Assembly: GCA_947624335.1 (NCBI GenBank)
Contig: CANQJX010000006.1
Coordinates: 1-21,533 of the forward strand
Direction of reading: 5' to 3'
From: an uncultured Marvinbryantia sp.
GTDB taxonomy: Bacteria > Bacillota > Clostridia > Lachnospirales > Lachnospiraceae
Length of the DNA: 21,533 nt
Positions 1-7,987 of this stretch are shown one piece after another. The translations under genes and the position numbers were made by a program. Within the stretch, counting starts at the first letter, position 1, and every line of letters begins with the position of its first letter. A model generated the notes under the pieces. The model did no database searches. It was given only the letters and a program-made list of their open reading frames with translations, and was not told where the DNA came from.

Positions 1-863
1 GGAAAAAGATCCTGCTGTATATGTGCTGGCCCTATTTTTTGTTTCAGGTATTGTATTTGCTGCAGGATGCGCGCATACATCAGACGGAACAATGGACCGT
101 GCAGTTTACCACGCCCTACTGGCTGCTCTGGTATCTGCTGGCACTTATCATGTATTACCTGATCCTTCCGGTTATCGATGTAAAAAAGACGTCCGCGCGG
201 ATCGCCGTTTTGGCGGGAACCATTTTTCTGTCGCTGGCTGCCGGCTTTGACAATACGATTGGGTATTATCTGACGCTGTCGCGGTTTTTTACTTTTTTAC
301 CCTATTTTACCGCCGGATATTATCTGGGGCAGATCTGCAGGGAGGAAGGAAAAGGCCGGCGTCTTAAAAATCTGCAGAAAAATATATGGCTAAAAGGCCT
401 CAGCCTGATCGCGGTGGGAGGCTGCATATATTATATTGTCCAAAACGCGCGCGCGCAGACGCTTAACGTCTATATCCTGTACGGCTCTTATTCTTATCAG
501 GCGGCGGTCTACAGTCCGCGGATCAAATTTGAGCTTCTGCTGGTTGCGGCGATATGGATTGCGTTCCTTTTGCTGGTGATCCCCGATAAAAAAATACCGC
601 TGCTCACTTCCTGCGGACGTTATACCCTGATGGCATATTTACTGCACGGCTTTGTGCAAAGATATATCGCCTATGAGATATATCCGATTATGCAGATGGG
701 GCAGACAAAATATATATGGTGGTCGGCGCTGGTCGCGCTGATGGTTCTTCTGGTTTTATGCAACAGTTTCGCGGCGTCTGTCTTCACGTTTGTGTGTACC
801 GGGAAATGGATCGACGTTTTGGGTACCTGGCTGAAAAAGCGCCGGGCTAATCGATCCCGTTGA
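1..863 (+). CDS. Acyltransferase family 3 (OafA-like) membrane protein, 5' end cut off
   Basis: The frame is open from base 3 to the TGA at 861-863 and has no start of its own, so the N-terminus lies upstream of the window. About 287 residues are visible. They form a run of hydrophobic segments separated by short charged loops, for example the stretches around nt 110-175, 195-245, 280-330, 395-440, 535-580 and 700-790. The ending KKRR-rich tail and the SCGRYTLMAYLLHGF motif (a last-helix 'G..S...YL.H' pattern) are typical of the C-terminal half of acyltransferase-3 integral membrane enzymes, which O-acetylate cell-surface polysaccharides or sugars. The missing part should hold the catalytic His near the N-terminus. 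The last 17 bp overlap the convergent dGTPase gene, and no terminator is visible in the overlap. The family call is fairly good; the substrate is unknown. Confidence 0.7.
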   Translation, partial: KKILLYMCWPYFLFQVLYLLQDARIHQTEQWTVQFTTPYWLLWYLLALIMYYLILPVIDVKKTSARIAVLAGTIFLSLAAGFDNTIGYYLTLSRFFTFLPYFTAGYYLGQICREEGKGRRLKNLQKNIWLKGLSLIAVGGCIYYIVQNARAQTLNVYILYGSYSYQAAVYSPRIKFELLLVAAIWIAFLLLVIPDKKIPLLTSCGRYTLMAYLLHGFVQRYIAYEIYPIMQMGQTKYIWWSALVALMVLLVLCNSFAASVFTFVCTGKWIDVLGTWLKKRRANRSR

Positions 864-2271
864 TTTCCTGATAAAGCCGTTTGGCATAGCTGTCTGTCAT
901 GCCGCAGATATAGTCTGTCACCAGCATCAGGCGCAGGTACAGCTTTTCCTGCTCGGATTTTCCTTCCGCCTGCCGGCGGTAGACCGCCTTATAATTTTCC
1001 GAGATCAGGGTGATTAATTTTTCCTGTACGTCCGTCATCGGCTGATCGGTGTCGTAATAAAGAACCGCGTCCGTAAATTTGGAAAGCAGCGATTCCAGGA
1101 TGGCGGAGGCGGAAATCTCCAGTTTAAAGATGGGGCGCGAGACAAACACATGGCGGTAAGCGATATCTCCCAGCCGGTCGTGCAGGGCGCTTCCATGCGT
1201 GTTGGCAAAGAGATCGGAAGCAAACGTTCCGTCCATGATCGCGCGGTAATTTTTGGTAAATCCATAAGTCGCGCAGGCGATCAGAAAGCCCTGTACATTG
1301 ATGATCCAATTAGATACGGCGTAGTCTTCCGGATTTGCGGCCTGACGTTTCACGCCGCTTTCGTATTTGTGCTCCAGCCGGTTTACCATCTCCAGATAGA
1401 TCTTCTGGTCTTCCGGAAGCATGCGGGTCAGCACTTCTTCCGCGCGCAGCTCCTCCAAAAGCATCCGATAGGAGAGGAAGCCTTTTTTATGGGCGTCTTC
1501 AATATCCGCGGTCAGATAGGCAATATCGTCCGCAGCCTCCAGAATGTAACAAAGAGGGTGGCGGCATCCGCCGGTCTGCGTGGCGGACTGTATTTTTTCA
1601 AACACATCCCGGTCGGCATAAAAATAGCCGAGTTTTTTATCTTTTATATTCCCGCTTTTTTTATTGATTTCCAGAGAAGAAACCGGATATTTGATGATCG
1701 TGCTTAACAGGGCGTAGGTTAAGTTCATCCCGTATTCGTCCACCAGATAATGCAGCTTTGTAACCAGCCGCAGCGCCTGGGCGTTGCCCTCAAAATGGCA
1801 GAAATCCTGCAGCATCTGGGGATTGAGGATTTCACAGACCGGTTTTCCCTTAAAAGAGAGTTTGGGGAGATTGCCGCGGAACCAGTCGCGGATCGTAGTC
1901 TCGCCAAAATGCCCGAACGGGGGATTTCCGATGTCGTGGATCAGGCCGGCGCACTGTACGATACTGCATATGTCCGACTGCATCTGCAGATCAAATTCCG
2001 CATCCCGGCTGTTTTTTATAATATACTGGGAAATATTCTGCCCCAGCGAGCGTGCGAGCGACGACACCTCCATGGAGTGCGTCAGACGCGTGCGGATAAA
2101 ATCGCTTTTATCCAGAGGAAATACCTGCGTCTTATCCTGCAGCCTCCGAAAAGAAGCGCTGCCGATGATGCGGTGGTAGTCCTTTTCAAACTCACTTCTT
2201 AAATCGGTGGAACTGGACGAACCGGTATAACTGCGGATGCGGTCCGAGCAGAGCAATGTTGACCATTTCAT
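847..2271 (-). CDS. dgt: Deoxyguanosinetriphosphate triphosphohydrolase (dGTPase), HD superfamily
   Basis: The 474-residue protein should hydrolyse dGTP (possibly other dNTPs) to the deoxynucleoside and triphosphate in the cytoplasm. Visible motifs are the family N-terminus with SFRRLQDKTQVFPL (40-53), TRLTHSMEVS with metal ligand H65, the HD pair H112-D113 inside HDIGNPPFGHFGE, and EAADDIAYLTADIEDA (245-260) giving the fourth ligand, D248 or D249. Length fits the bacterial dGTPase family (about 450-500). The start is supported by a strong AAGGAGG ribosome site just upstream of the ATG (nt 2278-2284 region). It lies 21 bp after the ABC-class ATPase gene, so it is probably the last gene of a kinase-regulator-ATPase-dGTPase operon. 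Its 3' end overlaps the convergent acyltransferase by 17 bp. All HD metal ligands are intact, so it should be active. Confidence 0.93.
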   Translation of the reverse strand: MKWSTLLCSDRIRSYTGSSSSTDLRSEFEKDYHRIIGSASFRRLQDKTQVFPLDKSDFIRTRLTHSMEVSSLARSLGQNISQYIIKNSRDAEFDLQMQSDICSIVQCAGLIHDIGNPPFGHFGETTIRDWFRGNLPKLSFKGKPVCEILNPQMLQDFCHFEGNAQALRLVTKLHYLVDEYGMNLTYALLSTIIKYPVSSLEINKKSGNIKDKKLGYFYADRDVFEKIQSATQTGGCRHPLCYILEAADDIAYLTADIEDAHKKGFLSYRMLLEELRAEEVLTRMLPEDQKIYLEMVNRLEHKYESGVKRQAANPEDYAVSNWIINVQGFLIACATYGFTKNYRAIMDGTFASDLFANTHGSALHDRLGDIAYRHVFVSRPIFKLEISASAILESLLSKFTDAVLYYDTDQPMTDVQEKLITLISENYKAVYRRQAEGKSEQEKLYLRLMLVTDYICGMTDSYAKRLYQEINGID

Positions 2272-2292
2272 AATGCGTTTCCTCCTTTTGTA

Positions 2293-4023
2293 TTACCCGC
2301 GAAAACGGTTGATACATGCAAACAGTTCCTGCGGGCGCGGCTTTGCCAGGCCGCAGGGGATATAAGAGTTACAAAAAGCGCTCCATCCGTTTTTTTCCAG
2401 TGTGTCCATCACACTCTGTACCGTTTCCCGGACAGTTTTTTCCCCGTCTTGTACCTGTTCTAGGACAAAGCGCAGAAGATAGGCGAGCGCCGTTACCTGT
2501 TCGGGATCGGCAAGCTGCTCCACATAGCGCACATTTACCGTCTCTTTGTCAAGCGAGAACGATTCCAGCGCCGACGCGCGCACCTTCATATGCTCGTGCC
2601 GGGCGTCCGGCGCGCCGCCTCTGCCGTTTCTTGCGCGCCCGTGGCGTTCCGCCCTCTGATAGGGCGGGAGAACGCGCCGAAAATCCGGCGGACAAAAGGC
2701 GGGAGGCTGCGAAAGAGAAACGGGACGTTCCCGGCAGAGCGCCTTTACTTTTTCCGTAATGTCTAAGGCGCGATAGCAGTCCATCTGCAAAATAGAATCG
2801 GCGGCATAAAAGAACGCGCCCGAACTTCCGGCGACCATGATCGTGGAAACGCCGGCTTTTTCATACAGATCTTTTACACGCTCAATAAAAGGCGTGATCG
2901 GTTCCTTTTTGCGGCTGATCACCTGCTGCATAAAGTCGTCGCGCACCATAAAATTGGTGGCGGAGGTATCTTCGTCGATCAAAAACAGGCGCGAACCGGC
3001 TTCCATGCTTTCAATTAGCCCGGCGGCCTGCGAAGTGCTTCCGCTGGCGTCCTCGGTGGTAAACGACGCGGTGTCCTTTTTGTTGGGCAGATCGTTGATA
3101 AACAAAGAGATGTCTACCTTGCGCACGCAGCGCCCGTCCTCGGCGCGCAGCTTTACCGCGTTTTCCCGCGTTAATACAAATTCTCTGCCGTCTCCCGCGA
3201 TATGATTGTAAACGCCCGCCTGGATTGCTTCAAGCAGCGTGGATTTTCCGTGATAGCCGCCTCCCACGATCAGCGTAATGCCGGAAGGAATCGCCATGCC
3301 GCTGATCTTGCCGCGGTGCGGGAGCGTAAAAGTCTGCTCCATGGTCTGCGGCGAGACAAACGGGACGCCGTCCTTTAAGGGCAGTTCCGATACGCCGCTC
3401 TTTCGCGGAAGCACGGAACCGTTGGCGATAAAAGCGACGTAGTCCTTTTCCCTTAACAGCGCGCGTAAAAAATCCTGGTCCTCCGCGAGAAAAACGGCGT
3501 TTTGCAGTTTTTCCTGATCAAGCCGCTGAAAAAAGAGACTGTCCTGTATGCAGCGCGGAAGAAAATCAAACAAAATTTTTTCCAGTTCGCCCGCGTTAAT
3601 CGTGCGTCCGAAAGCGGGAAAGCCCACATGGAAACGCGCGGTCAGCGCGCCGTCCGCGATCTGGCAGGCGCTGCGCTCCAGCACTTCCTGCCCGCAGCGC
3701 GTGATGGATAAAAGCCCGCTTTTCCCGGATCCCTTCGCCTTAAAATTATAGGTTTCAAACTGACGCGCAAGCTGCCGGGTAAGAAAATCCTGCAGGGCGA
3801 TACGCGCGCAGTTCTTTTCATAGCAGGAGCGGGGAAATCCGGCGCGCGCGGCGGGGATTTCCACATGCAGCGCCGAGGGCGACGCAAACGGATCCCCCTG
3901 CACATGATCGATGCAAAGCGCATATTGCGGAAACTGCCAGATACCGCCCAGAGATTTATAAGCAGGATAGCTTTTGCGGTCAATGGAGTGTAAAAGAGTA
4001 CGCAGTTCAGCCGATGTTTTCAT
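2293..4023 (-). CDS. Predicted ATPase of the ABC class (PF09818 type)
   Basis: The 576-residue soluble protein has no membrane segments. The N-terminal region includes IDRKSYPAYKSLGGIWQF (14-31) and DHVQGDPFASPS (39-50), which are hallmarks of the 'ABC-class ATPase' family PF09818. The nucleotide-binding core has Walker A GGGYHGKS (254-261), a degenerate signature region TTEDASGSTSQAAGLIE (322-338) and Walker B LFLIDED (346-352) followed by TSATNFMVRD. A basic, glycine-containing stretch around 430-450 (RAERHGRARNGRGG) resembles a nucleic-acid-binding segment. The trypanosome MRB1590 protein of the RNA-editing machinery belongs to the same class, so a nucleic-acid role is plausible, but the bacterial function is not established. 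The ATG at 4023 is preceded by AGGAGA. The gene overlaps the response-regulator gene by 17 bp and is followed closely by dgt. Confidence 0.88.
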   Translation of the reverse strand: MKTSAELRTLLHSIDRKSYPAYKSLGGIWQFPQYALCIDHVQGDPFASPSALHVEIPAARAGFPRSCYEKNCARIALQDFLTRQLARQFETYNFKAKGSGKSGLLSITRCGQEVLERSACQIADGALTARFHVGFPAFGRTINAGELEKILFDFLPRCIQDSLFFQRLDQEKLQNAVFLAEDQDFLRALLREKDYVAFIANGSVLPRKSGVSELPLKDGVPFVSPQTMEQTFTLPHRGKISGMAIPSGITLIVGGGYHGKSTLLEAIQAGVYNHIAGDGREFVLTRENAVKLRAEDGRCVRKVDISLFINDLPNKKDTASFTTEDASGSTSQAAGLIESMEAGSRLFLIDEDTSATNFMVRDDFMQQVISRKKEPITPFIERVKDLYEKAGVSTIMVAGSSGAFFYAADSILQMDCYRALDITEKVKALCRERPVSLSQPPAFCPPDFRRVLPPYQRAERHGRARNGRGGAPDARHEHMKVRASALESFSLDKETVNVRYVEQLADPEQVTALAYLLRFVLEQVQDGEKTVRETVQSVMDTLEKNGWSAFCNSYIPCGLAKPRPQELFACINRFRG

Positions 4024-4660
4024 AGTCGTTGTTCTCCTGTGTCATATGTTTATAATAGTAAATCGCTAACTGCGTGCGGTCGCGCAGCGTTAGCTTTTCT
4101 AAAACAGCGCTTAAATAATTGCGCACGGTTCCTTCGCTCAAAAAGAGCGCGTCGGCAATCTCGCGGTTGGAAAGACCGTTTGCTACCGCGCGGACAATTT
4201 CCAGTTCTTTTTCGGTAAGCCCGTATTTTTTGCCGTCTACCGCGTTTTCTTTTTGCAGCAATTCCGGCAGGCGGTTCACCACCTCGCTGCCTAAGACGGT
4301 CTGGCCGCTGTAAACGGCGTGGATTGCCGGAATCAGGTTGGCGTAATCCTGCTTTAAGAGATAGCCTTTCGTACCGATTTTCAGCGACCGGACCAGATAT
4401 TCGTCGTCGGCGAAGGTAGTTAAAAGAAGAATTTTCGCCTGCGGGAACTCAAGCAGAATCTCCTGCGCCGCCTCCAGCCCGTCCATATTTTTCATGCGGA
4501 TATCCATTAAAAGAATATCGGGCTGCAGCTCGCGGTAAAGACGGATCGCGTCCTGCCCGCAGCAGCCGGTTCCCGTTACGCAAATAGCGCTGTCCGTTTC
4601 CAGTATGGTTTTTAACGCGGTGGTTACCAGCACGTCGTCATCCACTAACAGAATGTTCAT
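4007..4660 (-). CDS. LuxR/NarL-family response regulator
   Basis: The 217-residue regulator starts MNILLVDDD at nt 4660, with an AGAGGCGG ribosome site upstream. A longer open frame reaching 4792 has no receiver-domain homology in its extra 44 residues and lies inside the kinase gene. The receiver domain (1-120) shows the acidic pocket D7-D9, phosphoacceptor D53 in LLMDIRM, T81-T82 and K103. The output domain (about 148-205) is a LuxR-type helix-turn-helix with LTEKELEIVRAVANGLSNREIA and LSEGTVRNYLSAVLEKL. The first 23 bp overlap the end of the kinase gene, indicating translational coupling. The most likely target is the divergent ABC-2 exporter promoter at 5766-5938, as in DesKR, LiaRS and YvfTU-like systems. 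Partner and family are clear; the signal is unknown. Confidence 0.93.
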   Translation of the reverse strand: MNILLVDDDVLVTTALKTILETDSAICVTGTGCCGQDAIRLYRELQPDILLMDIRMKNMDGLEAAQEILLEFPQAKILLLTTFADDEYLVRSLKIGTKGYLLKQDYANLIPAIHAVYSGQTVLGSEVVNRLPELLQKENAVDGKKYGLTEKELEIVRAVANGLSNREIADALFLSEGTVRNYLSAVLEKLTLRDRTQLAIYYYKHMTQENNDYENIG

Positions 4661-5765
4661 AAGCCGCCTCTTTTCCGGGATATTTTGGTATCGTGATATA
4701 GATGCAGAACCCGTTTTCCGTAAATATTTGCAGGGTTCCGCCAAGCGCGGCGACACGGGTCTGCATATTGGTAAGACCGATGCCGCTCCCATATGTTTTT
4801 TGCGCGGGCGCCGTGCCGTTATCGCGGATGGAAAGCTGATAAAACGCGGGATGTTCCTGCGCGCTGACAGATGCGCGGCTGGCGTTGCTGTGGCGCGAAA
4901 TATTTACCAGCGCTTCTCTGGTAACGGCGGTCATACAATATTTGACTGCGGCGGGCGCGCCGGAAGAAACATCATACTGCAGGGATACGGGACAAAAGCA
5001 GAAATCCTGCACCAGCGCGCGCAGATTCTGCTCCAGATCGATCGAATGATCGTGCAGGTCGTGTACGCTTGCGCGGATGTCGTCCATCGCCTCGTTTAAA
5101 GCCGCGTCAAGCTGGTTCAGAGGCTGCGTAAGGCTGTCGCCCGGATGGGCTGTTTTTAACGCGCCCACCATCAAAATAGAGCGGGTGAGCATATGCCCTA
5201 CGTTATCATGGATTTCCCGCGCAATGCGGCTGCGCTCCTTTAAGGTGGCGTCGTAAATTTCAAAATTCTGCCGGTCGCTCAAAAAACGGTTTTTTTCTTT
5301 CAACTGCAATGCGCGTTCTGTATCGGCGTCGTGTACTTTCCGGCATTTTATCAGCAGCTTTTCATACATATCGGTTTTGCGGTACAGCAAAACGGCAAGC
5401 GCAGAGCCGCCCAGAATATAGACGGTTTCTCCCCAATTGCGGGAAAGCTGCGGTAAACATGCGCAAAGGACAAACGCTCCTTCGGCAAGCAAGAGCGGTT
5501 TTTTGCGCCGATCTTCCCCGGCGGATAACAGCAGGGCGTAAAACGGCGCGGGAAAAAACAAAAGCAGTTCCGGAAACGGCAGGTGCAGCAGGCAATAAAC
5601 GCCCGCCGCCGCGGCTGCAAACCAACGATTTGGCGCGCAGTACAGAATCGCGCAGACGTTGGCCGCAAGGAAAAAAGCGATCACGATTTCCGCCCGCACG
5701 GGAATAAAAAACAGGCTGCACAGGCAGTATAACAGCAAAATACTCTGATCAATAAGATAATTCAT
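4638..5765 (-). CDS. Sensor histidine kinase, HisKA_3 (NarX/DesK-like) family
   Basis: The 375-residue kinase has an N-terminal membrane part (about 1-130) with several hydrophobic segments and no large extracellular domain, so it probably senses within or close to the membrane. A coiled linker (135-178) leads to the dimerisation/phosphorylation motif KERSRIAREIHDNVGH with H186. The ATP-binding domain shows the N-box EALVNISRHSNAS (285-297, N288), the G1 motif IRDNG (313-317) and the G2 motif GSGIGLTNMQTRVAALGG (326-343). The ATG at 5765 is the first gene start reading left from the divergent intergenic region. It is coupled by overlap to its response regulator. The neighbouring ABC-2 exporter suggests sensing of an antimicrobial or membrane stress. 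This is inferred from context, not seen in the sequence. Confidence 0.93.
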   Translation of the reverse strand: MNYLIDQSILLLYCLCSLFFIPVRAEIVIAFFLAANVCAILYCAPNRWFAAAAAGVYCLLHLPFPELLLFFPAPFYALLLSAGEDRRKKPLLLAEGAFVLCACLPQLSRNWGETVYILGGSALAVLLYRKTDMYEKLLIKCRKVHDADTERALQLKEKNRFLSDRQNFEIYDATLKERSRIAREIHDNVGHMLTRSILMVGALKTAHPGDSLTQPLNQLDAALNEAMDDIRASVHDLHDHSIDLEQNLRALVQDFCFCPVSLQYDVSSGAPAAVKYCMTAVTREALVNISRHSNASRASVSAQEHPAFYQLSIRDNGTAPAQKTYGSGIGLTNMQTRVAALGGTLQIFTENGFCIYITIPKYPGKEAAYEHSVSG

Positions 5766-5795
5766 GGCTGCGCCTTCCGGAAATGATAATATAAA

Positions 5796-5824
5796 ATCTT
5801 AACATATTGCATTTTTCTGCGCAA
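5796..5824 (-). promoter_or_regulatory. Candidate sigma-A promoter for the kinase-regulator operon
   Basis: Reading leftward, TTGCGC (5824-5819) and TAAGAT (5801-5796) are separated by exactly 17 bp and lie 31 bp before the kinase ATG. Agreement with consensus is moderate (3/6 and 4/6), so this is a plausible but weak promoter. Confidence 0.3.
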
Positions 5825-5843
5825 GTAAATCAGGGAAATAAAA

Positions 5844-5872
5844 TGACATTTGTAATCTATAATTTTGACAAA
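5844..5872. promoter_or_regulatory. Candidate response-regulator binding region between divergent operons
   Basis: Two TGACA boxes (5844-5848 and 5866-5870) are spaced 22 bp start to start, about two helical turns. TTTGT (5849-5853) and ACAAA (5868-5872) form an inverted repeat centred at 5860/5861. A TATAAT sequence (5858-5863) sits between the arms but has no good -35 at 17 bp, as expected for an activator-dependent promoter of the exporter operon. Assignment to the neighbouring LuxR-type regulator is inferred from position only. Confidence 0.3.
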
Positions 5873-5938
5873 CCGCACTGTAAAGAAAAACGCTTTTACT
5901 GTATGATAAAAAAGGAAAAACAGATTTTAGGAGGGCTT

Positions 5939-6871
5939 ATGATACATATAGAAAATCTGGTAAAACGATATGGGGAATTACTGGCGCTGGACCATTTTAA
6001 TCTGGATATTCAGGAGGGCGAAATTTTCGGGCTTCTCGGTCCCAACGGATCCGGCAAAACAACGGCGATCAACTGTCTTCTGGCGCTTTTGAAATTTGAC
6101 AAAGGCACAATTACGGTTTTTGGGAAGCAGATGCAGCCGGACAGCTACGGGCTGAAACGCCAGATTGGCGTAGTGCCGCAGAATGTGGCGGTATTTGAAC
6201 AGATGACCGTTTATGAAAATATCGATTATTTTTGCGGGCTTTATGTGCCGGAGAAAGGAAAGCGCCGCGAGCTTGTGCAGGATGCCATTCAATTTACAGG
6301 TCTGGAAGATTACAAAAAAATGATGCCGCGAAAGCTTTCCGGCGGCCTGCTGCGGCGTCTGAACATTGCCTGCGGAATTGCGCACCGGCCGCGCCTGATC
6401 ATCATGGACGAGCCTACCGTAGCGGTCGACCCCCAGAGCCGCAACCGCATTTTGGAGGGCATTGTGGAATTAAACCGCAATGGCTCTACGATTATCTATA
6501 CTTCCCACTATATGGAAGAAGTGGAACAGATCTGCAGCCGCATCGTCATTATGGATCACGGCCGCAGCATTGCGGAGGGAACGCCCGAAGAATTAAAGCA
6601 AATGATCAAAACGGGCGAAACGATTGTTGTAGAAAAAGCGGAGCTTACCCAGGAGCAGCAGGCGGATATTGCAAACCTGCCCCATGTGTTCCGGGTAGAG
6701 TATGACAGGGAGCGGACCCTGACGGTGAAATGCACCAGCGCGCAGCACAATGTCGTGCGTATTCTGAACTATCTGCAGGGACAGGGAGTGACATTCGGAC
6801 GGGTACTGTCCGAACTGCCTACGCTAAACGATGTTTTTTTGGAACTGACCGGAAAAGAACTAAGGGATTAG
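5939..6871 (+). CDS. ABC-2 exporter ATP-binding protein
   Basis: The 310-residue ATPase powers the exporter formed with the next two permeases. The start MIHIENLVKRYG at 5939 is chosen because a perfect AGGAGGG (5929-5935) precedes it and because the ABC fold begins there. The open frame continues back to 5807 but that stretch is AT-rich promoter DNA. Motifs are Walker A GPNGSGKTT (34-42), Q-loop Q81, signature LSGGLLRRL (133-141, a variant of LSGGQ), Walker B LIIMDEP (153-159) and switch H190. The C-terminal 90 residues form the extra domain usual in drug- and bacteriocin-type ABC-2 ATPases (NatA, BcrA and LinearmycinR types). It is divergent from the sensor kinase, which probably controls it. 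The substrate is unknown; a peptide antibiotic or other hydrophobic toxin is the usual cargo for this layout. Confidence 0.93.
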   Translation: MIHIENLVKRYGELLALDHFNLDIQEGEIFGLLGPNGSGKTTAINCLLALLKFDKGTITVFGKQMQPDSYGLKRQIGVVPQNVAVFEQMTVYENIDYFCGLYVPEKGKRRELVQDAIQFTGLEDYKKMMPRKLSGGLLRRLNIACGIAHRPRLIIMDEPTVAVDPQSRNRILEGIVELNRNGSTIIYTSHYMEEVEQICSRIVIMDHGRSIAEGTPEELKQMIKTGETIVVEKAELTQEQQADIANLPHVFRVEYDRERTLTVKCTSAQHNVVRILNYLQGQGVTFGRVLSELPTLNDVFLELTGKELRD

Positions 6872-6883
6872 GGAGGAAAACGT

Positions 6884-7987
6884 ATGCGATTGTATGCCAT
6901 TCGTCTTTTACAGCTCCTGCGCCGCAAACAGGAAGGATTTTGGGGTTTGCTTTTCCCCATTGTGATGGCCACTTTATTTTTTGTGTCTTTCGGAAACGGC
7001 GTGGATCCGGAAAAAATGAGCGCGGTTCCGGCGGCGCTCGTGTCGCGGGGGAATCAGATTTTTGAGCGGCTTTTACAGGAAATGGACGGCGCGGTTCTGA
7101 ACCTGAATCCGATGGAAGAGGAAGAAGCCCTGGAGGCGCTGGCGCACGGGGAAGTGAAGGGTATTTTTTACAGCGAAGAGGAGCCTTCGCTTACCGTGAC
7201 CTCACTCGGCATACAGGAGACGGTTTTAGAGACGCTGCTTCGTTCGTATCTGGAAAATCAAACGATGATCCTGCAGATTGGGGAACAGAATCCGGCCGGA
7301 CTTATCCCCGCCGCCGCGCAGATCAGCCGTTACGGCGATTATCTGGAAAGCGCGGACATAAACGGCGGCAGTATGGAAACGAATCTGGGATATTTTTATG
7401 CGCTGATCAGCATGGCATGTCTGTTCGGAGCGTTTCTGGGAATGACCTGCGCGACAGAGATGCGCGCGGATCAGTCGCCGCTGGCGCTTCGGCGCAGCGT
7501 TGCGCCGGTACACCGCCTGAGCCTGGTGCTTGCGGAAATGGCGGCGGCGTTTACGGTACAGTTTGGAAATGTCTGCCTGCTGCTTTTGTATCTGCGCCTG
7601 CTTGGACTTTCCTTTGGCGGCAAATGGGCGCTGCTTCTGCCGGTATGCGCGCTTGGAAGTATGGCGGGCGTTGCCTTCGGAATGTTTGTGGGAAGCGCAA
7701 AAATGCGCGAGGGATTTAAAAACACCGTTCTGATCGGTTCGTCTTTGCTGATGAGTTTTTTTGCCGGCCTGATGTTTGTGAATATGAAAGACATTGTGGA
7801 ACATCACGCCCCGCTCCTTAACCGGATCAATCCGGCCGCCCTGATCGCGGATGCGTTTTACAGTATCTCCATATATGATAATCCGGAGCGATACCGCAGA
7901 AATCTTTTTTTGCTTGCCGCAATTACGTCGGTGTTTGTACTGACCGGCTTTTGGCGTTTAAGGAGGGAGAGGTATGAGAGTCTTTAA
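6884..7987 (+). CDS. ABC-2 type permease, first subunit
   Basis: The 367-residue membrane protein has one N-terminal helix (about 18-36), a long extracytoplasmic region (about 40-165) rich in acidic residues, and then five further helices (about 170-190, 209-238, 248-270, 279-299, 343-360). This 1+5 topology with a large first outside loop is that of the ABC2_membrane_3 family. The ATG follows GGGAGG by a normal spacing and lies 12 bp after the ATPase stop. The last 14 bp overlap the next permease gene. It probably forms a heterodimeric channel with the second permease. The product and cargo cannot be named further. Confidence 0.88.
   Translation: MRLYAIRLLQLLRRKQEGFWGLLFPIVMATLFFVSFGNGVDPEKMSAVPAALVSRGNQIFERLLQEMDGAVLNLNPMEEEEALEALAHGEVKGIFYSEEEPSLTVTSLGIQETVLETLLRSYLENQTMILQIGEQNPAGLIPAAAQISRYGDYLESADINGGSMETNLGYFYALISMACLFGAFLGMTCATEMRADQSPLALRRSVAPVHRLSLVLAEMAAAFTVQFGNVCLLLLYLRLLGLSFGGKWALLLPVCALGSMAGVAFGMFVGSAKMREGFKNTVLIGSSLLMSFFAGLMFVNMKDIVEHHAPLLNRINPAALIADAFYSISIYDNPERYRRNLFLLAAITSVFVLTGFWRLRRERYESL

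Noticed and set aside
4661..4792. Upstream extension of the response regulator by 44 residues
   Set aside because: It lies inside the kinase coding region, has no receiver-domain similarity, and the MNILLVDDD start at 4660 has a ribosome site.
5865..5907. TTGACA followed by TATGAT as exporter promoter
   Set aside because: The spacing is 31 bp, far outside the 16-18 bp range, so the two boxes cannot form one promoter.
5807..5938. Upstream extension of the ABC-2 ATPase by 44 residues
   Set aside because: The stretch is AT-rich and contains likely regulatory sites; the perfect AGGAGGG at 5929-5935 marks the start at 5939.
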